DNA of 31,283 nucleotides from an uncultured Eubacteriales bacterium (GCA_900546415.1 URCY01000017.1:1-31283); one strand, 5' to 3'. Positions 1 to 8,273 are shown, counted from the first letter of the stretch. The notes: a model not told the origin generated them from the sequence alone. Translations and numbers: made by a program.

Positions 1-62
1 TTTGGAACAAAATCCCTCGCTGACCACTCTTGCGATTTAATCAGAGCTTCCTTAAGACCGCA

Positions 63-104
63 AAAACGCGAATTTCTTCCCGTTTCGAGAAGAAATTCGC
101 GTTT
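63..104 (-). terminator. Intrinsic terminator of the rnf operon
   Basis: A 17-bp perfect inverted repeat (63-79 pairing with 88-104) lies just past the rnfB stop. Read on the minus strand it ends in a run of T. The stem is also flanked by T on the plus strand, so it may work in both directions. Nothing else is recognisable in positions 1-62. Confidence 0.85.
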
Positions 105-113
105 TTTGTGTGT

Positions 114-941
114 TTATCGCTGTATCGGCGGGACAACGTCCATGTCCGTGCGCAGATTGGAATCGGAGATCAGGCGGCGCGGGCAGACCGCCGCACACTG
201 TCCGCAGGAGACGCACCTTTCATAGTCGATCACTGCCAGGTTCTCCACAACGTGGATCGCGTCGAATTCGCACAGGCGCTCGCAGAGATGGCAGCCGATG
301 CAGCCGATCCCGCAGACCTCCCGCGTGCGCGCGCCGCGCTCGCGGTTCGAGCAGGCGACAACGATATCGGCGTTCCTCGAAACGGGAACGATCACCCTGC
401 GCGGGCAGACCGCGACGCACTGCATACAGCCGGTGCATTTTTCCGCGTCGACCCGCGCCACGCCGTCCACGACGGCGATCGCGCCGAATTTGCAGACCGT
501 GACGCAGGTTCCGAAGCCGAGGCAGCCGTCCGGGCAGGCCGACGGCCCGTTTCCGGCCACGAGCATCGCGCTGCGGCAATCGTGCAGGCCCTCATAGCTG
601 CCCTTTTGCAGGTGATTTTTGCCGCGGCATTTCACCATGGCGACCCGGCGCTCCGGCTCGACGGCCTCGACCCCGAGGATCTGCGCCATCCGCTCGGCCG
701 AGGCCGCGCCGCCGACGCCGCATTGCCCGACGGACGCCCGCCCGTCGAGCACGGCCTGCGCATAGGCCTGACAGCCCGCGAAGCCACAGCCGCCGCAGTT
801 TGCGCCGGGCAGGGCGTCGACGAGCTTGGGCAGGCGCTCGTCGGTCTTCACGGCGAAGACGCGCGAGGCCGCAGCGAGGATCCCGCCGAACGCCGCGCCC
901 ATCACGCCCAGGACCGCGATTGCGCTCAGAATTTCCTTCAT
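114..941 (-). CDS. rnfB: RnfB, electron transport complex subunit B (iron-sulfur protein)
   Basis: This is the ferredoxin-like subunit of the Rnf complex, which couples electron flow from reduced ferredoxin to NAD+ with ion pumping across the membrane. The 275-residue protein starts with a membrane helix (about residues 4-26). The typical RnfB cluster motif follows, with Cys 49, 52, 57 and 74 in a CGGCGFAGC context. After it come ferredoxin modules with Cys 136/140/146/150, 169/172/175/179, 210/214/217/220/224 and 243/246/249/253. A GAGGAGGG ribosome site precedes the ATG. It is the last gene of rnfCDGEAB, 12 nt after rnfA, and is followed by a terminator. Family and context agree, so the call is firm; the coupling ion (H+ or Na+) cannot be read from the sequence. 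Confidence 0.96.
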   Translation of the reverse strand: MKEILSAIAVLGVMGAAFGGILAAASRVFAVKTDERLPKLVDALPGANCGGCGFAGCQAYAQAVLDGRASVGQCGVGGAASAERMAQILGVEAVEPERRVAMVKCRGKNHLQKGSYEGLHDCRSAMLVAGNGPSACPDGCLGFGTCVTVCKFGAIAVVDGVARVDAEKCTGCMQCVAVCPRRVIVPVSRNADIVVACSNRERGARTREVCGIGCIGCHLCERLCEFDAIHVVENLAVIDYERCVSCGQCAAVCPRRLISDSNLRTDMDVVPPIQR

Positions 942-953
942 GCCATTCCCTCC

Positions 954-1544
954 TCAGACGATCTTCAGGCCGGAGAAGCCCATAAACGCCAGCGCCAGCA
1001 GTCCGGCCGCGATCAGCGCGATCGGGAAGCCCTTGAAGGCCTCCGGGCAGTCGCAGTCCTCCAGCCGCTCCCGCACGGACGAGAACAGCAAAATCGCGAC
1101 CGTGAAGCCGACGCCGCCCATCACGCCGTAGACCAGCGACTCGATAAAGCCGTAGCCTTTCTGCACGTTGAGCAGCGCCACGCCGAGCACGGCGCAGTTC
1201 GTGGTGATGAGCGGCAGATAGATGCCCAGCGCCTGATAGAGCGCGGGCAGCGCCTTCTGCAAAAACATCTCGACAAGCTGCACGAGCGTCGCGATCACGA
1301 GGATGAAGACGACCGTCTGCATATATTCCAGTGCGAGCGGCACAAGCAGCAGCGTGTTGACCGCCCAGGTCGCGGCCGAGGCCAGCCCCATCACGAAGAT
1401 GACGGCCAGACCCATGCCGAGGGCGGTGTCCATTTTTTTCGACACGCCCATAAAGGGACAGATGCCCAAAAATTTGACGAGGATGAAATTTTCGGCGAGG
1501 ATCGCCGCAAGGGAGATGGAAAACAGCGAAGCGAACAGACTCAC
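954..1544 (-). CDS. rnfA: RnfA, electron transport complex membrane subunit A
   Basis: This is a 196-residue integral membrane subunit of the Rnf complex with about six hydrophobic helices. It begins with the RnfA/NqrE-type segment AENFILVKFLGICPFMG. The GTG start at 1544 is chosen because a GGAGGA ribosome site lies a few bases upstream and because it forms a GTGA overlap with the rnfE stop, the same coupling used by its neighbours. In Rnf/Nqr systems the A and E subunits are related and together hold an iron centre in the membrane. The open frame extends further upstream, but that part is only a shadow of rnfE. Confidence 0.94.
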   Translation of the reverse strand: MSLFASLFSISLAAILAENFILVKFLGICPFMGVSKKMDTALGMGLAVIFVMGLASAATWAVNTLLLVPLALEYMQTVVFILVIATLVQLVEMFLQKALPALYQALGIYLPLITTNCAVLGVALLNVQKGYGFIESLVYGVMGGVGFTVAILLFSSVRERLEDCDCPEAFKGFPIALIAAGLLALAFMGFSGLKIV

Positions 1545-2173
1545 GGCTTGTCCTCCTTTCGGGCGCTCAGGCGGCGGTTGAGCCACTGCGCGAGGGCGAT
1601 CAGGCAGCCCAGCGTCAGAAAGCCGCCGACCGGCAGGATCATGATGAGCGCGGGATACTGCGCGTCCAGCACGCGGATGCCGTCCGCGCCGAAAACGCCC
1701 TTGCCGAAGGTTCCGCTGCCGAGCAGCTCGCGCAGCACGCACATCGCCACGAGGGCGGCGGTGTAGCCGATGCCCTGCGTCAGTCCGTCGACAGCCGAGG
1801 CCAGAACCGTGTTTTTCGAGGCGAAGGCCTCCGCTCTGCCGAGGATGATGCAGTTGACGACGATCAGCGGGATGAACACGCCGAGGCTGTCCGACAGCGC
1901 CGGTAAAAACGCCTTGAGCAGCAGGTCGACCATGGTCACGAAGCCCGCGATGATGACGATATAGGCCGCGATGCGGATCTTATCCGGGATGACCCGGCGC
2001 AGCAGCGAGATCACGACGTTTGAGCAGATCAGGATCAGCGTCACCGAGACGCCCATGCCGAGGCCGTTGAACAGTGTGGTCGTGATGGCCATCGTCGAAC
2101 ACATGCCCAGAAGCTGCGCCAGCACGGGATTTTCGGTCAGAAGCCCCGCGCGGAGCTGTTTTTTAAAATTCAT
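1541..2173 (-). CDS. rnfE: RnfE, electron transport complex membrane subunit E
   Basis: This is a 210-residue, multi-helix membrane protein of the RnfE/NqrD family. Its N-terminal region has the conserved NPVLAQLLGMCSTMAIT pattern, and a later VNCIILGRAEAFA segment is also typical. It pairs with RnfA in the membrane core of the complex. The ATG at 2173 overlaps the rnfG stop by 4 nt (ATGA), and its own stop overlaps the rnfA start by 4 nt, which implies translational coupling. The longer upstream frame belongs to the antisense shadow of rnfG and was not used. Confidence 0.95.
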   Translation of the reverse strand: MNFKKQLRAGLLTENPVLAQLLGMCSTMAITTTLFNGLGMGVSVTLILICSNVVISLLRRVIPDKIRIAAYIVIIAGFVTMVDLLLKAFLPALSDSLGVFIPLIVVNCIILGRAEAFASKNTVLASAVDGLTQGIGYTAALVAMCVLRELLGSGTFGKGVFGADGIRVLDAQYPALIMILPVGGFLTLGCLIALAQWLNRRLSARKEDKP

Positions 2174-2694
2174 GTACCCTGCACCTCCCGAACGAAATCC
2201 AGCGCGGCATTCACGCCGTCGGTCACGGCGCGGGACGTCACGGTCGCGCCGGTCAGCGCCTCGATCGTGCCGCCGTCCTGCCCGACCGCGAACGGCCCTG
2301 CGCCGCCGGCATACTGCGCGCGGAATTCCTCGCGCGTGCAGTTGGCGCCGAGGGAGGCCGTCTCGGAATGCGCGATCACCGCCACGCCGTTGACCGTCCC
2401 GTCGGCTTTCACGCCGACCATCAGGTCGATCGCGCCGCCGAAGCCGTTGGGCGCGACGCGCACGACGTAACCGGCGTCCCCGGCGCGATAGGCCTCCGTG
2501 ACGCCCTGCGGAAGCGCCGCGTCCAGCGGCGTATAATCCTGTGCCGGGAGCACCTCGCGCATGGCCTGCTCGGCCTTCTGCCGCGTCAGCTCGTCGATCC
2601 TTCCGGCAGTCAGCTCGTTGACGAAGGCCAGCAGCCCTGCGACCACCGCCGTAATGAGCAGCAGCGTGAGCGTCAGACGCAAAATATATTTCAT
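2170..2694 (-). CDS. rnfG: RnfG, FMN-binding subunit of the Rnf complex
   Basis: This 174-residue protein has an N-terminal membrane anchor (about residues 5-25) and an extracytoplasmic FMN-binding domain. The LTGATVTS motif at residues 147-154 is the site where RnfG/NqrC proteins carry covalently bound FMN, most likely on Thr153. This flavin passes electrons through the membrane part of the complex. The gene overlaps rnfD upstream and rnfE downstream by 4 nt each. Confidence 0.95.
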   Translation of the reverse strand: MKYILRLTLTLLLITAVVAGLLAFVNELTAGRIDELTRQKAEQAMREVLPAQDYTPLDAALPQGVTEAYRAGDAGYVVRVAPNGFGGAIDLMVGVKADGTVNGVAVIAHSETASLGANCTREEFRAQYAGGAGPFAVGQDGGTIEALTGATVTSRAVTDGVNAALDFVREVQGT

Positions 2695-3650
2695 GACGCG
2701 TCACCGCCCTTCCTGACCCGCCGCAGGCCGAAGCGCTTGGGCAGTCCCAGCTTATCAAAGAAGCCGACGCAGCAGTTCATCACGAGGATCGCGAAGCTCA
2801 CGCCCTCGACATAAGAGCCGAAATAGCGGATCAGGATCGTCACCGCGCCGCAGCCGATGCCGAAGGCGATCTGCCCGCCGTGGGTCACGGGCGAGGTGGT
2901 GTAATCCGTGGCCATGAAGAACGCGCCGAGCAGCAGGCCGCCGGAGCAGAGCTGCCACGCCGTCCAGAAAAGGCGGTCGTTCCCGCGCGGGAAGACGAAC
3001 GCGAGCGCCGCGACCGTGAGCAGATAGGCCAGCGGGATGCGCAGCGTGATGACCCGGCGCGCAACGAGATACGCACCGCCGAGCAGCAGCATCAGCGCGG
3101 AGACCTCGCCGATGCACCCGCCGATCCTGCCCAGAAACGCGTCGAGCAGCGACACGTCGGCCGGAAGCCCGGAGGCGTGCAGCGCCTGCATCGGCGTGGC
3201 CGAGCTGAGCGCATCGGGCAGGGCATAGACCGCGCCGCTCATGCGCGTCGGCCAGCCGAACATCAAAAAGGCGCGCGCAGCCAGCGCGGGGTTGACGATG
3301 TTCATGCCGATGCCGCCGAAGAGCTGCTTGACCAGCACAATGGCGAAGGCGTCGCCCAGGAACAGCATCCAATAGGGGATGTCCGCCGGGCAGACAAAGG
3401 CCAGCAGAACGCCCGTCACGACGGCCGACCAGTCGCCGGCCGTGCAGTCCTTTTTCATCAAGCGCCGGTACGCCCATTCCAGCGCGGCGCAGGCCGCAGC
3501 GGAGAACACCGTCGTGCGCAGGCAGCGCCAGCCGAACCAAATGATCGCCCAGACGAGGGCAGGCAGCAGCGCGATGCAGACGTCGCGCATCAGAACGGCC
3601 GTGGAATTGCGGCTATGGACATGGGGTGACGAGGCAAGCGTCAGCTTCAT
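2691..3650 (-). CDS. rnfD: RnfD, flavin-carrying membrane subunit of the Rnf complex
   Basis: This is a 319-residue polytopic membrane protein of the RnfD/NqrB family. The GMNIVNPALAARAFL segment (about residues 115-129) is a hallmark of the family. Thr152 in SSATPMQ matches the position where RnfD carries covalent FMN. The ATG at 3650 is taken because it overlaps the rnfC stop by 4 nt and opens with the typical MKLTLASSPH sequence. The longer frame upstream is out-of-phase rnfC sequence. Confidence 0.95.
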   Translation of the reverse strand: MKLTLASSPHVHSRNSTAVLMRDVCIALLPALVWAIIWFGWRCLRTTVFSAAACAALEWAYRRLMKKDCTAGDWSAVVTGVLLAFVCPADIPYWMLFLGDAFAIVLVKQLFGGIGMNIVNPALAARAFLMFGWPTRMSGAVYALPDALSSATPMQALHASGLPADVSLLDAFLGRIGGCIGEVSALMLLLGGAYLVARRVITLRIPLAYLLTVAALAFVFPRGNDRLFWTAWQLCSGGLLLGAFFMATDYTTSPVTHGGQIAFGIGCGAVTILIRYFGSYVEGVSFAILVMNCCVGFFDKLGLPKRFGLRRVRKGGDAS

Positions 3651-4960
3651 TTCGCCGCCTCCCTTCTCTGCGCGTCGCGGATGATTTTTTTCGCCGTGCG
3701 GAAGCTCTGCACCAGCTCCAGCCCCGCCGGGCAGATATAGGCGCAGCTGCCGCACTCGATGCAGTCGAGCACATTGCCGCGCTCGAGCGCCTCGATGCTC
3801 CCGCGCTGCTGCGCGCGGAAGAGGAAGACCGGCGTCAGGTGCATGGGACAGACGTCGATGCATTTGCCGCAGCGGATGCAGTGCGCCGCGGCGCGTCTGC
3901 GCCGCTCGGACGCAGCAAAGCAGGTCAGGGCGTTGTTGCCCTTGATCGTCGCGGCGTCGAGCGTGTGCTGGGCGATGCCCATCATCGGCCCGCCGACAAA
4001 AATTCGCTCTGGCGGCTCGCGGAAGCCCCCGCAGGCCTCGACCAGCTCGGAAAACGGCGTGCCGATCGGCGCCAGCAGGTTCGACGGCCTCGCGAGCGCG
4101 CGGCCGGTCACGGTCACGATCCGCCGCACGAGCGGCATTCCGTCATAGACCGCGTCATAGATCGCGGCGCAGGTGGCCGCGTTGAACACGGCGCAGCCGA
4201 CCGCCGCAGGCAGCCCGCCCGGCGGCACCTGCCGCCCCGTCGCAGCCTGAATGAGCTGCTTTTCTGCGCCCTGCGGATAGCGCACGCGCAGCGCCAGCAC
4301 CTCGGCCTCGCTCCCGGCGGCGGCGCGCATGGCGGCGATTGCCTCCGGCTTGTTGCGCTCGATGCCGACGACGGCGCGCTTCGGCTGCAAAATTCTGCAA
4401 ATGACGCGCAGACCGCCGAGCACGCGCTCCGGCGTCTGCCGCATCAGGCGGTCGTCGGCCGTGATATACGGCTCGCATTCCGCGCCGTTGACGAGCACCG
4501 TGTCGACCTTGCCCACGGCGGACGCGAGCTTCGCGCCCGTCGGGAAGCCCGCGCCGCCCATGCCGGTGATCCCGGCCTCGCGGATGATCGCGATCAGCTC
4601 GTCCGGCGGCAGCGTCAGGGGGCTCGCGCGTTTTTGGATCGTGGGGCAGAGCGTGTCCCGCCCGTCGTTTTCAAGCACGACGGCAGGCATGTCCGTCCCG
4701 CCCGGATGCGGACGCGGCTCAACCGCGACGACCGTGCCGGAGACGGACGCGTGCACCGGGGCGCAGAGTCCCTCGCCGTCGCCGAGCTTTTGCCCGAGCG
4801 TCACGCGGTCGCCGACGCGGACGAGCGGCCTGCAGGGTGCGCCGATGTGCTGTGACAGAAAGATCGTGACCGTTTTCGGGCGGATCGGAACGGGTGCGGC
4901 GTCACGGCTCAGCTCCTTCTCCCCTTTTGGATGGACGCCGCCGAAAAAAGCGCGTGCCAT
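3647..4960 (-). CDS. rnfC: RnfC, NADH-interacting subunit of the Rnf complex
   Basis: This is the peripheral cytoplasmic subunit that exchanges electrons with NAD(H). It has 437 residues. The start reads MARAFFGGVHPKG, a GGVHP opening seen in RnfC proteins. A GMGGAGFPTGAK flavin/NADH-type loop lies near residues 133-144. Two four-cysteine clusters follow at 361/364/367/371 and 400/403/406/410. The ATG at 4960 is preferred over an in-frame GTG at 4969, because GAGGTG sits 6 nt before the ATG and overlaps the GTG itself. It is the first gene of rnfCDGEAB, with a putative extended -10 about 50 nt upstream. Confidence 0.95.
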   Translation of the reverse strand: MARAFFGGVHPKGEKELSRDAAPVPIRPKTVTIFLSQHIGAPCRPLVRVGDRVTLGQKLGDGEGLCAPVHASVSGTVVAVEPRPHPGGTDMPAVVLENDGRDTLCPTIQKRASPLTLPPDELIAIIREAGITGMGGAGFPTGAKLASAVGKVDTVLVNGAECEPYITADDRLMRQTPERVLGGLRVICRILQPKRAVVGIERNKPEAIAAMRAAAGSEAEVLALRVRYPQGAEKQLIQAATGRQVPPGGLPAAVGCAVFNAATCAAIYDAVYDGMPLVRRIVTVTGRALARPSNLLAPIGTPFSELVEACGGFREPPERIFVGGPMMGIAQHTLDAATIKGNNALTCFAASERRRRAAAHCIRCGKCIDVCPMHLTPVFLFRAQQRGSIEALERGNVLDCIECGSCAYICPAGLELVQSFRTAKKIIRDAQRREAAK

Positions 4961-5010
4961 TGCGCTCACCTCATTTCATAAACAGTGGTGCTTCGTTGTC
5001 TTGCAGTTCC

Positions 5011-5019
5011 ACTATACCA
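5011..5019 (-). promoter_or_regulatory. Putative extended -10 element of the rnf promoter
   Basis: Read on the minus strand, TGGTATAGT fits an extended -10 (TGnTATAAT). No good -35 is seen at 16-18 nt. The -10 lies inside a short palindrome, ACTAT and ATAGT around ACC (5011-5023), that could be an operator. Confidence 0.5.
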
Positions 5020-5079
5020 TAGTCCTAGACAAATTGCCACACTTTTTTTGCTTCGTTTTCGTCAAAAATTCATAAAATT

Positions 5080-5109
5080 TTCCTGTTCCGGCGCAGGCCG
5101 AAACAGGAA
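5080..5109 (-). terminator. Probable terminator after the small proline-rich gene cluster
   Basis: The arms TTCCTGTT and AACAGGAA enclose an inner CCGGC/GCCG stem. The hairpin starts a few bases after the stop of the gene ending at 5115. On the minus strand it is followed by AAATTTTATG, a weak T tract. Confidence 0.6.
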
Positions 5110-5114
5110 TTGCA

Positions 5115-5408
5115 TCATGGCAGCAGCAGATAGACCGTCAGCGTCAGAATGGCCAGCTCGGCCTCGTGCGCCTCGCCCGACGAGAGCAGCAGCAACAGCG
5201 CCAGCGGCAGACGGTCGTCCGGCCGCTGCAGCTCCGGCTTGGGCGGCGCCGGATGCGGCCTCGGCGGCGCAGGCTTCGGAGGCGGCATGGGTCTCGGCGG
5301 AGGAGGCGGCGGTTCGGGCTTCGGCGGCTGGGGCGGCCTTTCAGGCGGCTGCATGACCGTCTGCTTCCGGAAGCCGCCGTAGCCGTCGGGCTGATAGCGG
5401 TGATACAT
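5115..5408 (-). CDS. Small proline-rich protein with a leucine-rich C-terminus, function unknown
   Basis: This is a 97-residue protein. It starts MYHRYQPDGYGG, continues with about 45 residues that are mostly proline with lysine, arginine and glutamate, and ends in a hydrophobic stretch rich in leucine interrupted by SSGEAHEAE. The ATG at 5408 is used because AAGGAG lies 9 nt upstream; an in-frame TTG at 5414 is only 3 nt from that site. The gene begins 2 nt after the stop of its upstream neighbour. From memory, small Clostridia proteins with an acidic break in a poly-leucine tail are common and unstudied, possibly linked to sporulation, but nothing here proves that. No catalytic motif is visible. 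Confidence 0.7.
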   Translation of the reverse strand: MYHRYQPDGYGGFRKQTVMQPPERPPQPPKPEPPPPPPRPMPPPKPAPPRPHPAPPKPELQRPDDRLPLALLLLLSSGEAHEAELAILTLTVYLLLP

Positions 5409-5410
5409 CT

Positions 5411-5794
5411 TCAATCGCTCCTTTTCGGGTCGGGCGCGGACGGCTCGCCCCCGTTCAGCCGCTCCATCAGGCGCATCAGGCGCGCAAGCTCGGCCGCGCG
5501 GTCAAGCCTTCGGCAGCCGTCGGGCGGCAGATAGGCCTTCAGCGCGCAAAGCAGCGCCTCGAGCCGCTTGTCGACGCGGTTCAGCTCGCCGAGCGTCCCC
5601 ATCAGCGCCGAGAGCATCGCCGCGTCCGGCAGAGACGTCTGCGGCGGGGGCGGTCGGTCCGGCGCGGGCGGCTTGGGCAGGGGCGGGGGCGCTTCGGGCG
5701 GCGCTCCGTTCAGGCCGAGAGACTCCGCCAGCGCGGAGAGCTGCGCCATCTTCTCCGGGTCATTCAGGATCTGACCGATCAGCTCCTCGTTCAT
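5411..5794 (-). CDS. Helical protein with a proline-rich linker, function unknown
   Basis: This is a 127-residue protein. Residues 1-28 look like an amphipathic helix (MNEELIGQILNDPEKMAQLS). Residues 30-56 form a proline-rich linker. Residues 57-115 are again helical and rich in Leu, Ala and Arg. No signal peptide or known domain was recognised. It overlaps the upstream gene by 4 nt (ATGA) and lies 2 nt before the next gene, so the three genes are made as one unit. The proline-rich linker resembles that of its downstream neighbour, which suggests that the two products may act together. Confidence 0.7.
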   Translation of the reverse strand: MNEELIGQILNDPEKMAQLSALAESLGLNGAPPEAPPPLPKPPAPDRPPPPQTSLPDAAMLSALMGTLGELNRVDKRLEALLCALKAYLPPDGCRRLDRAAELARLMRLMERLNGGEPSAPDPKRSD

Positions 5795-6009
5795 GCCCTG
5801 AAAAGCTGCCGCTGCAGCGCCTCAAGCTGCTCCGGCGTGAACACCGGCTCAAGCAGCCGCAGCGCCGCCTCGTTCTCGCCGTCGCGGAGCGCCTGCGCCG
5901 CGCGCGCCACGACGTCTCCGTGCGCCGCAAGCGCCGCGAACGCCGCTTTTCCCTCCGGCGTGGCAAGATACGCGGCAAGGCGCGCATTTTTTGCAGGATC
6001 GTGCGTCAT
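5791..6009 (-). CDS. Small helical protein, function unknown
   Basis: This 72-residue protein begins MTHDPAKNARLAAYLATPEG and is predicted to be almost entirely helical and alanine-rich. It has a strong GGGGAGG ribosome site 9 nt before the ATG. It is the first gene of a three-gene minus-strand unit and is divergent from the phosphoesterase gene; its promoter must overlap the 6010-6072 spacer. The longer open frame upstream is antisense to the phosphoesterase and was rejected. Confidence 0.7.
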   Translation of the reverse strand: MTHDPAKNARLAAYLATPEGKAAFAALAAHGDVVARAAQALRDGENEAALRLLEPVFTPEQLEALQRQLFRA

Positions 6010-6014
6010 TTTCG

Positions 6015-6043
6015 TTGCCTCCCCCCTCGCGATCTGATATAAT
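6015..6043 (+). promoter_or_regulatory. Sigma-A promoter for the yfcE-like/coaX unit
   Basis: TTGCCT at 6015-6020, a 17-nt spacer and TATAAT at 6038-6043 with a TG extension (6035-6036). This also argues for the start at 6073 rather than the in-frame ATG at 6046, which would be at the transcription start. Confidence 0.85.
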
Positions 6044-6072
6044 ATATGCACCAACCCCGAAAGGATGAACCC

Positions 6073-6543
6073 ATGAAGCTCTTGATTTTTTCCGATTCGC
6101 ACGGCAGCGCCGCGCCGCTGTGCGCCGTCACGCGGCGGGAGCGCCCCGACCTCGTGCTGCATCTGGGCGACGGCTCGCGCGACGTGCTCGGGCTGGAATA
6201 CCCGCCCGCCCTGCTTCAGGTGCGCGGCAACTGCGACGGCCCGTTCCCCGACGTGCCGGAGCGCGTGACGGTCAATCTGGAGGGCGTGAGGCTTCTGGCC
6301 GTCCACGGTCACCGCAACGGCGTGCGGCAGGGGCTGCTCCCGCTGCATTATCTGGCGCAGGAGCTGGGCGCGCGGCTCGTCTGCTTCGGCCACACGCACT
6401 GCCCGACGCTCGTCGAGGAGGACGGCGTGACTTTTCTGAACCCCGGCGCGTGCAGCGGTATGCACCCGACCTACGCCGTCGCGGAGCTTTCGGACGGCCG
6501 CATTCAACACCTTGAAATCAAATCCGTGGAGGAGACAACATGA
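6073..6543 (+). CDS. YfcE/MJ0936-type metallophosphoesterase
   Basis: This is a 156-residue calcineurin-like phosphoesterase of the small YfcE/YsnB class. Metal-binding motifs are in the usual order: SDSHG near the N-terminus, LHLGDG, RGNCD, VHGH and GHTH. Members hydrolyse phosphodiesters in vitro, but the natural substrate is generally unknown. The start at 6073 has AAAGGA upstream and matches the usual N-terminus of the family (MKLLIFSDSHG). The stop overlaps the coaX start by 4 nt. Confidence 0.9.
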   Translation: MKLLIFSDSHGSAAPLCAVTRRERPDLVLHLGDGSRDVLGLEYPPALLQVRGNCDGPFPDVPERVTVNLEGVRLLAVHGHRNGVRQGLLPLHYLAQELGARLVCFGHTHCPTLVEEDGVTFLNPGACSGMHPTYAVAELSDGRIQHLEIKSVEETT

Positions 6544-7331
6544 TTTTAGCAATTGACATCGGCAACACCAACATCGTGCTCGGCTGCATCGAGCAGGAGA
6601 CGATCCGCTTCGAGGCGCGCATGGCCACGGACTGCATCAAGACCTCCGACCAATACTGCGCGGAGCTGAAGGGGATGCTCGCCCTGTTCGACGTCACGCC
6701 GGAGCAGATCGACGGCTGCATCATCAGCTCGGTCGTGCCGCCCGTGATGAACTCCGTCCGCACGGCCATCCGCAAGCTGACCGGTCTGACGCCGCTGATC
6801 GTCGGCCCTGGCATCAAGACCGGCCTGAACATCCGTATGGAGCACCCGACGGAGGTCGGCAGCGACCTGATCGTCGCGGCGGTCGCGGCGATCGCGGAAT
6901 ACGGCGCGCCGCTGCTGCTCGTCGATATGGGCACGGCCACGACCATCACGGCCATCGACGCCGACGGCGCGTTCGTCGGCGGCTGCATCTGTCCGGGCGT
7001 CAAGATCTCGATGGACGCCCTGACCGGCCGGACGGCGCAGCTTCCGGGCATCTCGCTCGACGAGCCGCAGACCGCCATCGGCAAAAACACGCGCGACAGT
7101 ATGCGCAGCGGCATCATGTTCGGCTCGGCTGCCATGCTTGACGGTCTGCTCGACCGCATGGAGGCCGAGCTGGGCACGCCCGCGCGGGTCATTGCCACCG
7201 GCGGCATCGCGAAATTTGTCATTCCGCTGTGCAGGCGCGAGATCCTCTATGACCGCTGCCTGATGCTCAAGGGTCTGCGCCTGCTCTATAAGCGCAACAC
7301 CGAGCATAAAAAGCCTGCTTACAAGCAATGA
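6540..7331 (+). CDS. coaX: Type III pantothenate kinase
   Basis: This is the first enzyme of coenzyme A synthesis; it phosphorylates pantothenate and typically needs a monovalent cation. The 263-residue length fits the family. Seen are the N-terminal phosphate loop DIGNTN (residues 6-11), the GSDL segment around the catalytic Asp109, and VDMGTATT (128-135) with the cation-site Asp129. GAGGAGA precedes the ATG, which overlaps the previous stop by 4 nt. Type III kinases are common in Clostridia in place of CoaA. Confidence 0.95.
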   Translation: MILAIDIGNTNIVLGCIEQETIRFEARMATDCIKTSDQYCAELKGMLALFDVTPEQIDGCIISSVVPPVMNSVRTAIRKLTGLTPLIVGPGIKTGLNIRMEHPTEVGSDLIVAAVAAIAEYGAPLLLVDMGTATTITAIDADGAFVGGCICPGVKISMDALTGRTAQLPGISLDEPQTAIGKNTRDSMRSGIMFGSAAMLDGLLDRMEAELGTPARVIATGGIAKFVIPLCRREILYDRCLMLKGLRLLYKRNTEHKKPAYKQ

Positions 7332-7364
7332 TACGGTCAAAGACTTCCCGGAAGGAGGATCATC

Positions 7365-8273
7365 ATGATCGAATTTGAATACCCCTCTAAGGGCGCCGGG
7401 AGCATCCACGCCTATCGCTGGGAGCCGGCCGGCAAGCCCGTCGCCGTGCTCCAGATCATCCACGGCATCGCCGAGCACGCGGCGCGCTATGACGAAATGG
7501 CGCGCTTCTTCACCGAGCGCGGCGTGCTGGTCACGGCGGAGGATCACATGGGGCACGGACGCTCGAGCGGCACGGACGCGCCGCTCTGCTTCTCCGGCGG
7601 CTGGACGGCGGCCGTGGACGACAGCTACGCCCTGCTCGAGCGCACGCACCGCGAATTTCCGGACGTGCCCTATCTGCTCTTCGGGCACAGCATGGGCTCG
7701 TTTTTGACGCGCACCCTGCTCTACCGCTATCCGAACGCGCCCCTGCGCGCCGTCATTCTCTGCGGCACGGCGTGGGAGCCGTGGCCGGTTCTGACGGCCG
7801 GGCGCGCCCTCTGCGCGCTGGAGAAAAAGCGCCTCGGCGCGACGGGCTACAGCCCGCTGCTCAACGCGCTGATGTTCGGCCTGTACAACCGCAAATTCCC
7901 CAACGCGCAGACGCCGGACGACTGGATCTGCACCCGGCGCGAGGTCGTCGACGCCTATTCCGCCGACCCGCTCTGCGGCGGGCGGGTCACGGTCGGCCTG
8001 AGCGGCGATATGCTGCGCGGCATCCGCATGAATCAGAAGCGGCGCAATCTCGCGGCCATGCCGAAGGCGCTGCCGGTGCATTTCATCGCCGGGAAGAACG
8101 ATCCCGTCGGCAGCATGGGCAAGGGCGTGCGAAAGGCGGCCGACGCCTTCCGCAGAGCCGGGATGCAGCACGTCACGCTGAAGCTCTATGACGGCCGCCA
8201 TGAGATCCACAACGAGGCTATCCGGCAGACCGTGTTCGCCGACGCTTGGAATTTCTTCCAATCCGCGCTGTAA
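7365..8273 (+). CDS. Alpha/beta hydrolase, lysophospholipase/monoglyceride lipase type
   Basis: This 302-residue cytoplasmic hydrolase has no signal peptide. The oxyanion region HGIAEHAARY (34-43) and the nucleophile elbow GHSMGS (Ser109) are typical of the S33/monoglyceride-lipase group. Asp246 (GKNDP) and His279 (DGRHE) complete the triad. AAGGAGG lies 6 nt before the ATG. It is 33 nt after coaX with no terminator between, so it is probably co-transcribed. The likely substrate is a lysolipid or acylglycerol ester, but this is inferred only from family. Confidence 0.88.
   Translation: MIEFEYPSKGAGSIHAYRWEPAGKPVAVLQIIHGIAEHAARYDEMARFFTERGVLVTAEDHMGHGRSSGTDAPLCFSGGWTAAVDDSYALLERTHREFPDVPYLLFGHSMGSFLTRTLLYRYPNAPLRAVILCGTAWEPWPVLTAGRALCALEKKRLGATGYSPLLNALMFGLYNRKFPNAQTPDDWICTRREVVDAYSADPLCGGRVTVGLSGDMLRGIRMNQKRRNLAAMPKALPVHFIAGKNDPVGSMGKGVRKAADAFRRAGMQHVTLKLYDGRHEIHNEAIRQTVFADAWNFFQSAL

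Noticed and set aside
30..1766. 578-codon open frame on the plus strand
   Set aside because: It lies antisense to rnfB, rnfA and rnfE, is rich in Arg, His and Asp in a way typical of high-GC shadow frames, and has no ribosome site or known domain.
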